Shown here: piece after piece, positions 1-5,326 of the stretch
How positions within the stretch are numbered: the stretch's first letter is position 1
How the letters are laid out: each line of letters opens with the position of its first letter
From: Planctomycetota bacterium
Lineage (GTDB): Bacteria; Planctomycetota; UBA1135; UBA2386
Length of the DNA: 6,127 nucleotides
Direction of reading: 5' to 3'
Assembly: GCA_023433825.1 (NCBI GenBank)
Contig: JAEYTU010000550.1
Location: 1-6,127, forward strand
Made by a program: the position numbers and the translations under genes
Notes under the pieces: model-generated
Seen by the model: only the letters and a program-made list of their open reading frames with translations
What the model was told of the DNA's origin: nothing
Databases searched by the model: none

Positions 1-1104
1 CCAGGTTCCGGCGATCTCCTTGGGCACCCAGATCTGGACCAGGCGACCGCGGAGGTCGCGGCACTGGATCCAGACCTCGGTCCAGTGATCGATCCCCGCC
101 GGGTTGGTCCGCGCCGGGAACGTCGTCGCGAAGACGAAGCTGCCGAGCAGGCGCAGCGGCGTGCCCTTTTGGATTTCGCCGTACATCAACTTCGGCCACT
201 GACTGCGCTCGGCGCACGCCGGCACGGCGCGCAGATCGGCGTCGCTCGTCGTCCGTTCGCGCTCGCGTGCGTAGCTGGCCATGTGCCACAGCGGAACGTC
301 CTGCGCCTCGGGCAGTCGTTGCGCGATGTCGCCTTCGCGGCCTTCGATCAGGATTCGATCCGGACCGAGCTGCCCGTCGTCGATCCGCGCCAGGATCTCT
401 GGGTCCAGGGCCGTGACCGGGTCCCAGACCTTGTGGGCCGCGAACAACTCGGGCCCGACGAGCAATGCGGCGCCTTCGATCTCGTCCGGGAAATGGCGAT
501 TGAGCAGCTTCAGGAAGAAGCCCTCCGCGCGGACGTAGGCTCCAGTCGCGAGCGCCGCATCGGGCGGGACCGAGAACACGAGCAGGACGCGATCGCCCTC
601 GGGCAGCCGGATCTGTGCCTCGTGCATCTTGAAGCCGCGGACCGGGTGCGCCTCGGTGACCGTTCGCAGCCGCTCGAGGTAGCCCTCGTACCAGAGGTAC
701 TTGCCGCGGTGACGGCCGGGGTTCGCGCGAACTTCGACCAGCGGCACCGGACGGTCGGGAAGTCCGAGCGCGCGCGCCACGGCCGGCGAGACGTCGATCG
801 ACTTCTCCAGCAGGTGGCGCAACACGTCGCCCTCGGTGGAGAGGCGCTCCTGGCGGCTCGCGTCGCGAACGCTCGCCATCAGCGCCGGGTCCGGCGTCGC
901 CTTCTCGACGACTGCGGGGTCGAGCACGATCCGATGCGCGCCAGTGCGTTCGATCGGGACTTCGCCGTGGTCCGTGGAGTTCGTCTGGAAGAAGTAGACG
1001 AACGCGAGCGCGAACAGCATCGCGCAGAGCAGGAGGATCCGGACCGCTTCACCACGGCCGATCGAGTCGGCGAGACTGCGGGGGGCGCGGGGGGGGGATG
1101 CCAT
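1..1104 (-). CDS. Membrane-anchored protein of unknown function, two OB-like segments (3' end outside window)
   Basis: Reading from ATG at 1104 down to base 1 gives 368 open codons with no stop, so the C-terminus lies outside the window. A short, mostly polar N-terminus with Arg at 6, 9, 17 and 22 is followed by one hydrophobic helix at about residues 21-39 (LLLCAMLFALAFVYFF), predicting an inner-membrane anchor with the rest exported. Residues 60-115 look helical and charged. Residues about 120-200 contain a beta-rich unit (VRANPGRHRGKYLWYEGYL, then VLLVFSVPP and VRAEGFFLKLL). A similar unit at about 305-366 has PLRLLGSF and VQIWVPKEI. Both resemble OB-like beta barrels, but this is judged by eye. 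I recognise no family. ATG 1104 is the only ATG between an upstream in-frame TGA and the membrane helix, and it lacks a Shine-Dalgarno sequence. The gene lies 92 bp behind the AhpD-like gene on the same strand. Reading frame is secure; function unknown. Confidence 0.85.
   Translation of the reverse strand, partial: MASPPRAPRSLADSIGRGEAVRILLLCAMLFALAFVYFFQTNSTDHGEVPIERTGAHRIVLDPAVVEKATPDPALMASVRDASRQERLSTEGDVLRHLLEKSIDVSPAVARALGLPDRPVPLVEVRANPGRHRGKYLWYEGYLERLRTVTEAHPVRGFKMHEAQIRLPEGDRVLLVFSVPPDAALATGAYVRAEGFFLKLLNRHFPDEIEGAALLVGPELFAAHKVWDPVTALDPEILARIDDGQLGPDRILIEGREGDIAQRLPEAQDVPLWHMASYARERERTTSDADLRAVPACAERSQWPKLMYGEIQKGTPLRLLGSFVFATTFPARTNPAGIDHWTEVWIQCRDLRGRLVQIWVPKEIAGTW
1089..1097. repeat. 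Homopolymer G9/C9 tract inside codons 3-6 of the membrane protein
   Basis: The plus strand carries nine consecutive G here, and after CGC a further six G (1080-1085). On the coding minus strand this is C9, encoding part of SPPR directly after the start codon. A tract this long at the 5' end of a gene can slip during replication or sequencing. A one-base change would shift the frame before the membrane helix. Confidence 0.9.
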
Positions 1105-1196
1105 GCGGAGGAGGATAACGAGGCCGAACGCGGGCGCGGTTCAGCGGAGCGTTCGCGCGGTCGGCGCTTCGGGTGCGTCGATCGCGTTCGCCGGCG

Positions 1197-1652
1197 TCAG
1201 TTCCCCGCGGAGGGGGCGTCCTGACCTTCGAACTCGTAGAGCCCGCCGAGCGTGTAGTTCGCGATGTCCGAGCGGTCGACGATCGTCGCGGCGGCGACGC
1301 CGAGTGTGATCGCGATGACCTCGGAGATCTCGGAAGCGGTCGCCCCGTGCTTCTTCGCCTTCTTGAGGTGACCTTCGAGGCAGCCCTTGCACCCGGTCGA
1401 CAGCGCTGCCGCGATCGCGACGAATTCCTTCGTCTTCATGTCGAGCAGGCTCTTCCCGTACGTCGCCTTGTAGAAACCCATGTAGAGGTTCTTCAGGTCC
1501 GGCGTCAGCAGCGCGTAGCTGCGCATCTGGGAACTCGGGACTCGCCCGTCGCGGCCGATCCCGTCGCTCGCCAAGTCGGGGTTCGCTCGGTCGGGGCTGG
1601 CCTTGGCAGCGGATGGAGGCGTGGAATCGGACCGGTCGGCGTGCTTGCTCAT
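1197..1652 (-). CDS. AhpD-like / carboxymuconolactone decarboxylase family protein
   Basis: A 151-residue protein. The region of about residues 50-135 matches the AhpD-like fold of the carboxymuconolactone decarboxylase (CMD) family. It has E76, the CKGC motif with C88 and C91, and H95. These spacings (12, 3 and 4 residues) equal those of the catalytic E118-C130-C133-H137 set in mycobacterial AhpD, so thiol-dependent peroxidase or disulfide-reductase activity is more likely than a true decarboxylase, which lacks the CxxC. Such proteins act in the cytoplasm as homo-oligomers. The first 42 residues are polar and low-complexity with no membrane segment. Met43 (ATG at 1526) is a possible alternative start that would leave a compact 109-residue domain of normal CMD size. 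ATG 1652 has GAAGGG (complement of 1665-1670) 12 nt upstream, a weak, distant ribosome site. No ahpC or other peroxiredoxin gene is visible nearby, so partner and substrate are unknown. Confidence 0.9.
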   Translation of the reverse strand: MSKHADRSDSTPPSAAKASPDRANPDLASDGIGRDGRVPSSQMRSYALLTPDLKNLYMGFYKATYGKSLLDMKTKEFVAIAAALSTGCKGCLEGHLKKAKKHGATASEISEVIAITLGVAAATIVDRSDIANYTLGGLYEFEGQDAPSAGN

Positions 1653-1663
1653 GAACGTTGGCT

Positions 1664-1677
1664 GCCCTTCGAAGGGC
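1664..1677. repeat. 14-bp perfect palindrome upstream of the AhpD-like gene
   Basis: GCCCTTCGAAGGGC is its own reverse complement and lies 12-25 nt before the ATG at 1652. Its GAAGGG half could also be the weak ribosome binding site. As RNA it could fold into a 5-bp stem with a UCGA loop. Whether it is an operator, an RNA element or chance is not decidable from one copy. Confidence 0.4.
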
Positions 1678-1705
1678 GCTGGTCTACGCCCTCGGGTGCG
1701 AGAGG

Positions 1706-1739
1706 TGCCAGCAAAATTTCGCGCGGCGTCCTGCTGGCA
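1706..1739. repeat. Inverted repeat between the Nudix and AhpD-like genes
   Basis: TGCCAGCA (1706-1713) and TGCTGGCA (1732-1739) are exact reverse complements separated by 18 nt. The dyad begins 22 nt after the Nudix stop codon in the direction of transcription. It could form an 8-bp stem at the 3' end of the Nudix transcript. No U-tract follows, so intrinsic termination is doubtful. Confidence 0.4.
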
Positions 1740-1760
1740 TCACCCAACGCATCGCTCCGC

Positions 1761-2189
1761 TCAGCTCTGCAGGTGCAGCTGCAGTTTGACGAGATCGTCG
1801 CGGTCACTCTGGCTGCCGATCCGCTGGAACGCGGCCTCGAACGACAACCAAGCGAACTCGCCGATCTGCGGCCCGGGCCGAATCGTCGGCGTCGGGTCGT
1901 GCGGCGTTCCGGCCTGATAGGCGAACGGCCACTCGACGAGGCCGACGTCGCCGAACAGCTCGGTGTGCGGCTTCGCGATCTCGAGGATGTGGACCGGCCG
2001 CTGGATGCCGGTCTCGGCCTCGACCTCGCGTCGCACGGCGTCCTCGATCTGTTCGCCAATGCCGATCGCGCCGATCACCGGGCCGAGCGGCCATTCGTTG
2101 CGCGGCTTCTGGCGGAGGAGCAGGTACCGGACGTCCTGTTCCAGCACCTGGAAGACGAAGACTCTGACTCTGTGCTCGAGCGCGAACAT
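1761..2189 (-). CDS. Nudix hydrolase with atypical Nudix box
   Basis: A 142-residue protein of the usual length for a single-domain Nudix hydrolase. These cytoplasmic enzymes cleave nucleoside diphosphates linked to another group, using divalent metal. A beta strand (VRVFVFQVL) and LLLRQKP lead into the Nudix box at residues 40-62, which fits Gx5Ex7REUxEExGU: G40, E46, R54, E55, E59, G61, I62. The first Glu of the EE pair is Ala58 (REVEAETGI); in MutT that position (E56) helps bind metal, while the two others (E53 and E57) are kept here as E55 and E59. The C-terminal half has the normal WPFAYQ strand and IGEFAWLSFEAAF helix-capping region. Substrate cannot be named; some similarity in layout to MutT/NudB-type enzymes is only impressionistic. 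ATG 2189 is the only ATG in the frame after an upstream TGA, and its ribosome site is poor (AAGG only 2 nt before ATG). It lies 142 bp behind the esterase gene. Confidence 0.9.
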   Translation of the reverse strand: MFALEHRVRVFVFQVLEQDVRYLLLRQKPRNEWPLGPVIGAIGIGEQIEDAVRREVEAETGIQRPVHILEIAKPHTELFGDVGLVEWPFAYQAGTPHDPTPTIRPGPQIGEFAWLSFEAAFQRIGSQSDRDDLVKLQLHLQS

Positions 2190-2331
2190 GACCTTGCGAC
2201 CTACGCCAAAGTCGTTCCGTTCGTCGGACCAACTCCGGCGTCAAGCTGGAAGTAGTCGCGTTATCGGTGCCTGTTGACGCGCAACTGCCGGAAAGTTCTG
2301 CGTCGGCGTGCGCGTCGCGGGCGTGGCGATC

Positions 2332-3339
2332 TCACTTCCCCTTGTCATCGCCGCTGGGCAACTCGTCGCCGCCGAGGATTCCGCGCAGCCCCGCACGCGC
2401 GCTGAACGCGGCGCCGACGAACTTCAGCGACTCCGGCAGTGCGCCTTCGTTGTAGCCGCTGCGCCAACCGTGGCCGCCGCCCTCGATCAGCTCGAACGTG
2501 TGCGGGATCTTCCGCTTCTTCAGCAGCTCGTGCAGTGCTTGGTTCGGCTCCGCGAAGCCGTAGCTGTCCTTGTCACCGCAGTCGAAGTAGATCCGCATCT
2601 GCCGCAGCGTCGTCGCCTCCAGCGTCTCGGCGAGGTGCAGCGGATTGTTCTTCCGCCACAGTTCCGGATCCGGCGGGACGCCGAACAGCGTGTCGAGACG
2701 CAGCCGACCGGCGCTGCCGGAGATCAGGTTCTTGAACCGCTCGGGGAGGTTCTCGGGGTCTGCCGGGAAGATCGCGGCCGAGTGCGCGGCGACGGCGCCG
2801 AACTTCGACGGGTTGCGCAGTGCGAGATTCAGCGCGCCGAACCCGCCCATGCTGACGCCCATGATCGCGCGGTGTTCGCGGTCGTCGTGCAGCCGGTACG
2901 TCTCGTTCAGATGCGCGAGCAGGTCGACGACGATCGCGTCCTCGTTCGCGCCGGACTCCTTGCCGTTCAGATAGAACGACGCGCGACCGCCATTGACCGT
3001 CACGAACGCGAGCGGCGGGATCGCGCCACTCCCGGTCAACTCGTCGAGCACCGACGCACCGCCGCGGCCGTGGAAGCGGCGATGGTCCTCGAACATCCCG
3101 TGCAGCCAGAGGACGAGCGGATAGCGGGTCTTCGCGTTCGCCTCCGCGCCGTAGTCCTTCGGGAGGTAGATGCCGTAGGCGACCTTCTGCTTCAGCGCCT
3201 TCGACTCGAACTCCTTCTCGGCGAAGGTCAGGTGCTTCAGCTCGACCGGTGGCGCGCGGCGGTCCTGCCGCTGCGCGGCGAGGGGGAGTGCGACGAACAG
3301 GGCGAGGCTGATGCGAATGCTTGCTGCGATGCGGGCCAT
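2332..3339 (-). CDS. Secreted alpha/beta-hydrolase, esterase D-type (putative esterase family)
   Basis: A 335-residue protein. Residues 1-22 form a Sec signal peptide: Arg3 and Arg9, a hydrophobic core at 10-20, and likely cleavage after LAA before Q23. This suggests export to the periplasm or beyond. The mature part fits the putative esterase family (PF00756; esterase D, feruloyl esterase and antigen 85 relatives). It has the strand and oxyanion segment LVLWLHG (75-81), the nucleophile elbow GVSMGG with Ser163, the acid in FDCGDKDSYGF (most likely Asp258, otherwise Asp256) and the base His290 in GGGHGW. The full catalytic triad is therefore present, implying hydrolysis of an ester such as an acyl, acetyl or feruloyl group; the substrate cannot be read from sequence. 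The start at 3339 is well supported by AAGGAG (complement of 3345-3350) 5 nt upstream. The C-terminal tail after about residue 312 is polar. It is divergent from folC and first in the minus-strand run. Confidence 0.93.
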   Translation of the reverse strand: MARIAASIRISLALFVALPLAAQRQDRRAPPVELKHLTFAEKEFESKALKQKVAYGIYLPKDYGAEANAKTRYPLVLWLHGMFEDHRRFHGRGGASVLDELTGSGAIPPLAFVTVNGGRASFYLNGKESGANEDAIVVDLLAHLNETYRLHDDREHRAIMGVSMGGFGALNLALRNPSKFGAVAAHSAAIFPADPENLPERFKNLISGSAGRLRLDTLFGVPPDPELWRKNNPLHLAETLEATTLRQMRIYFDCGDKDSYGFAEPNQALHELLKKRKIPHTFELIEGGGHGWRSGYNEGALPESLKFVGAAFSARAGLRGILGGDELPSGDDKGK

Positions 3340-3344
3340 CCAGG

Positions 3345-3350
3345 CTCCTT
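3345..3350 (-). promoter_or_regulatory. Strong ribosome binding site of the esterase gene
   Basis: The minus strand reads AAGGAG with a 5-nt spacer (CCTGG) to ATG at 3339. It is the clearest Shine-Dalgarno sequence of the minus-strand run and fixes the esterase start at the head of the signal peptide. Confidence 0.8.
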
Positions 3351-3366
3351 TATCGGGGGGGCGCGC

Positions 3367-3397
3367 ATTCTTACCGTCCGCGTCGTCGCAGCGTCAG
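3367..3397 (-). promoter_or_regulatory. Possible sigma-70-like promoter of the esterase gene
   Basis: On the minus strand CTGACG (complement of 3392-3397) resembles a -35 box. AAGAAT (complement of 3367-3372) resembles a -10 box, with a 19-nt spacer; using the overlapping TAAGAA gives 18 nt. It is the only AT-richer patch in the divergent spacer and lies shortly before the esterase ribosome site. Both boxes are imperfect, so this is a weak call. Confidence 0.25.
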
Positions 3398-3405
3398 GCC
3401 CGTCG

Positions 3406-3426
3406 CGGCCCGAGATCGGGCCGATC
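3406..3426. repeat. Two overlapping dyads just upstream of folC
   Basis: CGGCCCGA (3406-3413) and TCGGGCCG (3416-3423) are an exact 8-bp inverted repeat with a 2-nt centre. Overlapping it, GATCGG (3414-3419) and CCGATC (3421-3426) form a second exact inverted repeat around one base. The pair ends 17 nt before the folC ATG, in the spacer shared with the divergent esterase. This could be an operator or two alternative RNA hairpins, but GC-rich DNA yields such dyads by chance. Confidence 0.4.
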
Positions 3427-3443
3427 GCGCATTCGCACCGAGC

Positions 3444-4730
3444 ATGGATCCCGCCACCGAGCGCTTGCATTCACTCCTCGCCGCACTGACCGACTACGAA
3501 CGCAAGCGCACCGAGAAGCCGCGATGGTCGCTCGACGGGATGCGCGACCTGATCGCGCGCGGCGTGTGTCGCGTGCCGGACGGTGGGCGGATCCAGGTCG
3601 GCGGCAGCAAGGGGAAGGGCACGACGACCGTGTACGTCGAGGCATTGGCGCGCAGCTGCGGGTTGTCCACCGGTGCGTATCTGTCCCCGCACGTCGACAC
3701 GATCCTCGAGCGCTTCCGCATCGATGGCGCCGCGGCCGACGAGGCGGACGTGCACACGGCACTCGCGCCGGTCCTCGCCGTGGCCGCGACGCTGCACGGG
3801 ACGATGACGTTCTTCGAGGCGCTGACGGCGGCGGCGTGCAACCTGTTCGCGGCGAAGGGGGTCGCGCTGTCGATCTTCGAGGTCGGCCTCGGCGGACGGC
3901 TCGACGCGACGACTGCGATTCCGGTCGACGTCTCGGTGCTGACGAACGTCGAACTCGAACACGTCGAATGGCTCGGCGACACGGTCGAGGCGATCGCCGC
4001 CGAGAAGGCGCCGGTCCTGCGCCCGGGTGGGCGCGGTGTGACGGCCGCGACCGGCGCCGCGCTCGGCGTCGTCGCGGACGCCGCGCGCGCGGTCGGCAAC
4101 GACCTGTGGATTCTCGGCCGTGAGTTCGACGCCGAGGCCGTCGTCGCGCATTCCGACGGGTTCCGCGGACGACTGCGGATCGGCGGCGAAGTGCGGCCGT
4201 TCTTCCTGCCGAACGCCGCCCCGTTCGAGGTCGGCTCGCTGGCACTGGCGGCCGCGGCGCTGCACCGGTGGCGTCCCGAGCTTCGTCCCGTCCTCGACCC
4301 GGCGCCGCGGGTGCCGCAGCCGGGGCGCTTCGAGGTTCGCGTCGAGCCCGACGGCGGTGTGCTGATCCTCGACGGCGCGCACACGCAGGCGTCGCTCGCC
4401 GGACTGTTCGCCGAGATCGCGCGACGCTGGCCGGGACGAAAGGTCGCGCTGCTGTTCGGCTCGGCCGTCGGCAAGCGGTGGCGCGAGGGTTTGAGGCCGG
4501 TCCTCACCGCTGTCGATAGGGCCTGGACGATTCCGCTGACGGACACCACGTCGGAGGACCCTGCCGTGATCCGGGACTGGCTGATCGCCTGCGGGACGCA
4601 CGCCGAATGCACGGCGGACGTCGCCTCCGGCCTCGCTGCCCTGCGTCGCTGCGCGGCCGTCCGCGTCGTCACCGGGTCGTTCTATCTCGTCGGCGCGGTG
4701 CGGCGCTGGCTGCAGCACAGTCAGGACTGA
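3444..4730 (+). CDS. folC: Folylpolyglutamate synthase (FolC-type Mur ligase; possibly also dihydrofolate synthase)
   Basis: A 428-residue protein of normal FolC length (about 420-430). It is an ATP-dependent cytoplasmic ligase adding glutamate to folates and, in many bacteria, to dihydropteroate. Visible in order: ATP-binding P-loop GGSKGKGTT (53-61), LSPHV followed by ERFRIDG (80-95), FFEALTAAA (123-131), the family signature EVGLGGRLDATT (146-157), TNVELEHVEWLGDT (167-180) and Lys188 in AAEKAP, the lysine carbamylated in Mur ligases. The C-terminal domain has PGRFEV (293-298), LDGAHT (309-314), LLFGSAVGKRW and VTGSFYLVG near the end. Some motifs differ from the bacterial norm: K for N in the GTNGKGS loop, and T for N in DGAHN; both resemble eukaryotic FPGS. 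ATG 3444 was chosen because homology begins at once (LHSLLAALTDYERKR). Upstream in-frame codons reach into the esterase gene and read as low-quality Arg-rich sequence. Its ribosome site is weak. It is followed after 14 nt by the next gene, probably as one transcript. Confidence 0.93.
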   Translation: MDPATERLHSLLAALTDYERKRTEKPRWSLDGMRDLIARGVCRVPDGGRIQVGGSKGKGTTTVYVEALARSCGLSTGAYLSPHVDTILERFRIDGAAADEADVHTALAPVLAVAATLHGTMTFFEALTAAACNLFAAKGVALSIFEVGLGGRLDATTAIPVDVSVLTNVELEHVEWLGDTVEAIAAEKAPVLRPGGRGVTAATGAALGVVADAARAVGNDLWILGREFDAEAVVAHSDGFRGRLRIGGEVRPFFLPNAAPFEVGSLALAAAALHRWRPELRPVLDPAPRVPQPGRFEVRVEPDGGVLILDGAHTQASLAGLFAEIARRWPGRKVALLFGSAVGKRWREGLRPVLTAVDRAWTIPLTDTTSEDPAVIRDWLIACGTHAECTADVASGLAALRRCAAVRVVTGSFYLVGAVRRWLQHSQD

Positions 4731-4734
4731 CGGC

Positions 4735-4741
4735 GGAGGAG
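4735..4741 (+). promoter_or_regulatory. Shine-Dalgarno sequence that decides a TTG start
   Basis: GGAGGAG lies just after the folC stop. Its GGAGG core is 5 nt before TTG at 4745. The next in-frame candidate, ATG at 4787, has only a weak GGA before it. The position supports a non-ATG start and translation closely coupled to folC. Confidence 0.7.
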
Positions 4742-4744
4742 CCC

Positions 4745-5293
4745 TTGTCGAGCGGAGCACAACCAGGCGCCGGCGGCGCCGGAACGATGGCGATCGTCGA
4801 GGACCTGTTCCTGACGGAGACGTTCCTGATCAAGGGCCGCGTGGCGCGCAAGTACCACCGGCTCTCGAAGATGCTCGAGGACACGAGCCGCATGTTCCTG
4901 CACGTGCACGACGCGACGATGGTCTCGCTGCGCGGCAACGAGGTCATCCGGACGCCGAGCGTGCTCGTCAACCTGAACGAGATCGTCCTCGCACACGAAC
5001 TGGTCGACGTCGCCGGCGACAACGCGCAGCGTGCACTCGCCGGCGACGGTCAGAAGGCGACGCGGATCCGCGCGTTCTTCAGCGGGCTCGTCCAGTTCGA
5101 GATCGCCGGCCGCGTCGCGCCGTCGGCGTACGAACCGATGCACCAGGGCGGTCGACGCTTCTTCGTCATGCAGGCGCCGGTCCTGCGCGGGCTCAATCTC
5201 GAGGACAACCCGGACCTTCGGCTGCTGCGCGGACTGACCTACGCGATCGTCCAGAAGAGCCGGCTCAGCTACGTCTACGACTTCGGCGGGTGA
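4745..5293 (+). CDS. Unknown protein with internal domain duplication, cotranscribed with folC
   Basis: With the TTG start this is 182 residues; with ATG 4787 it would be 168. TTG is preferred because a strong GGAGG lies 5 nt before it. The extra 14 residues (Ser/Gly/Ala) are flexible and would not alter the fold. There is no signal peptide, membrane helix or cysteine, so it is probably a small cytoplasmic protein. Two halves look alike: about 18-88 (FLIKGRVA, then MFLHVHDATM, then VLVNLNEIVLAHEL) and 111-181 (FEIAGRVA, then FFVMQAPVLRG, then LRGLTYAIVQKSRLSYV). Both read as beta strand, polar loop, beta strand, long strand. The first half, with RLSKMLED and a following DA, faintly recalls small uncharacterised beta domains of the DUF6812 kind; I cannot confirm this. 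Function unknown. It begins 14 nt after folC and ends 18 bp before the end of metG, which runs the opposite way. Confidence 0.82.
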   Translation: MSSGAQPGAGGAGTMAIVEDLFLTETFLIKGRVARKYHRLSKMLEDTSRMFLHVHDATMVSLRGNEVIRTPSVLVNLNEIVLAHELVDVAGDNAQRALAGDGQKATRIRAFFSGLVQFEIAGRVAPSAYEPMHQGGRRFFVMQAPVLRGLNLEDNPDLRLLRGLTYAIVQKSRLSYVYDFGG

Positions 5294-5304
5294 GCCACGT
5301 CGAC

Positions 5305-5326
5305 GCGCGCGTCACTTGACGCGCGC
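5305..5326. terminator. Likely bidirectional hairpin between convergent genes, over the metG stop codon
   Basis: GCGCGCGTCA (5305-5314) and TGACGCGCGC (5317-5326) are exact reverse complements around CT. As RNA this gives a 9-bp, almost wholly GC stem with a 4-base loop on either strand. It lies just past the stop of the unknown gene (5291-5293). It includes the last metG codons and stop (5312-5314), so its sequence is also coding. No T-tract follows on either side, so it may block or slow polymerase or protect 3' ends rather than act as a classic intrinsic terminator. Confidence 0.6.

Noticed and set aside
85..1224. 379-codon plus-strand open frame antisense to the membrane protein
   Set aside because: Arg/Glu/Asp-rich with no domain. 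It is explained by the codon bias of the minus-strand gene, which has a clear membrane helix and sensible composition.
1173..2255. 360-codon plus-strand open frame spanning the AhpD-like and Nudix genes
   Set aside because: It crosses two well-identified minus-strand genes and their spacer, and contains no recognisable domain. It is a GC-bias artefact.
2275..2287. Near-palindrome GTTGACGCGCAAC
   Set aside because: Only the four outer bases on each side pair cleanly and the centre is mismatched; this is expected by chance in this composition.
2190..2331. Possible promoter (TTGACG followed by weak -10) in the esterase-Nudix spacer
   Set aside because: No acceptable -10 hexamer lies 16-18 nt from the TTGACG on the minus strand, so I do not list it.
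3321..3443. Upstream in-frame extension of folC
   Set aside because: It would overlap the esterase start and its ribosome site, and adds 41 Arg-rich residues before the normal FolC N-terminus.
2308..3489. 393-codon plus-strand open frame over the esterase gene
   Set aside because: It lies antisense to an esterase with a complete catalytic triad, signal peptide and strong ribosome site. Its own translation shows no recognisable motif.
3471..4760. 429-codon minus-strand open frame antisense to folC
   Set aside because: Slightly longer than folC itself but made of Arg/Asp/Glu-rich sequence without motifs. FolC has every family signature on the plus strand.
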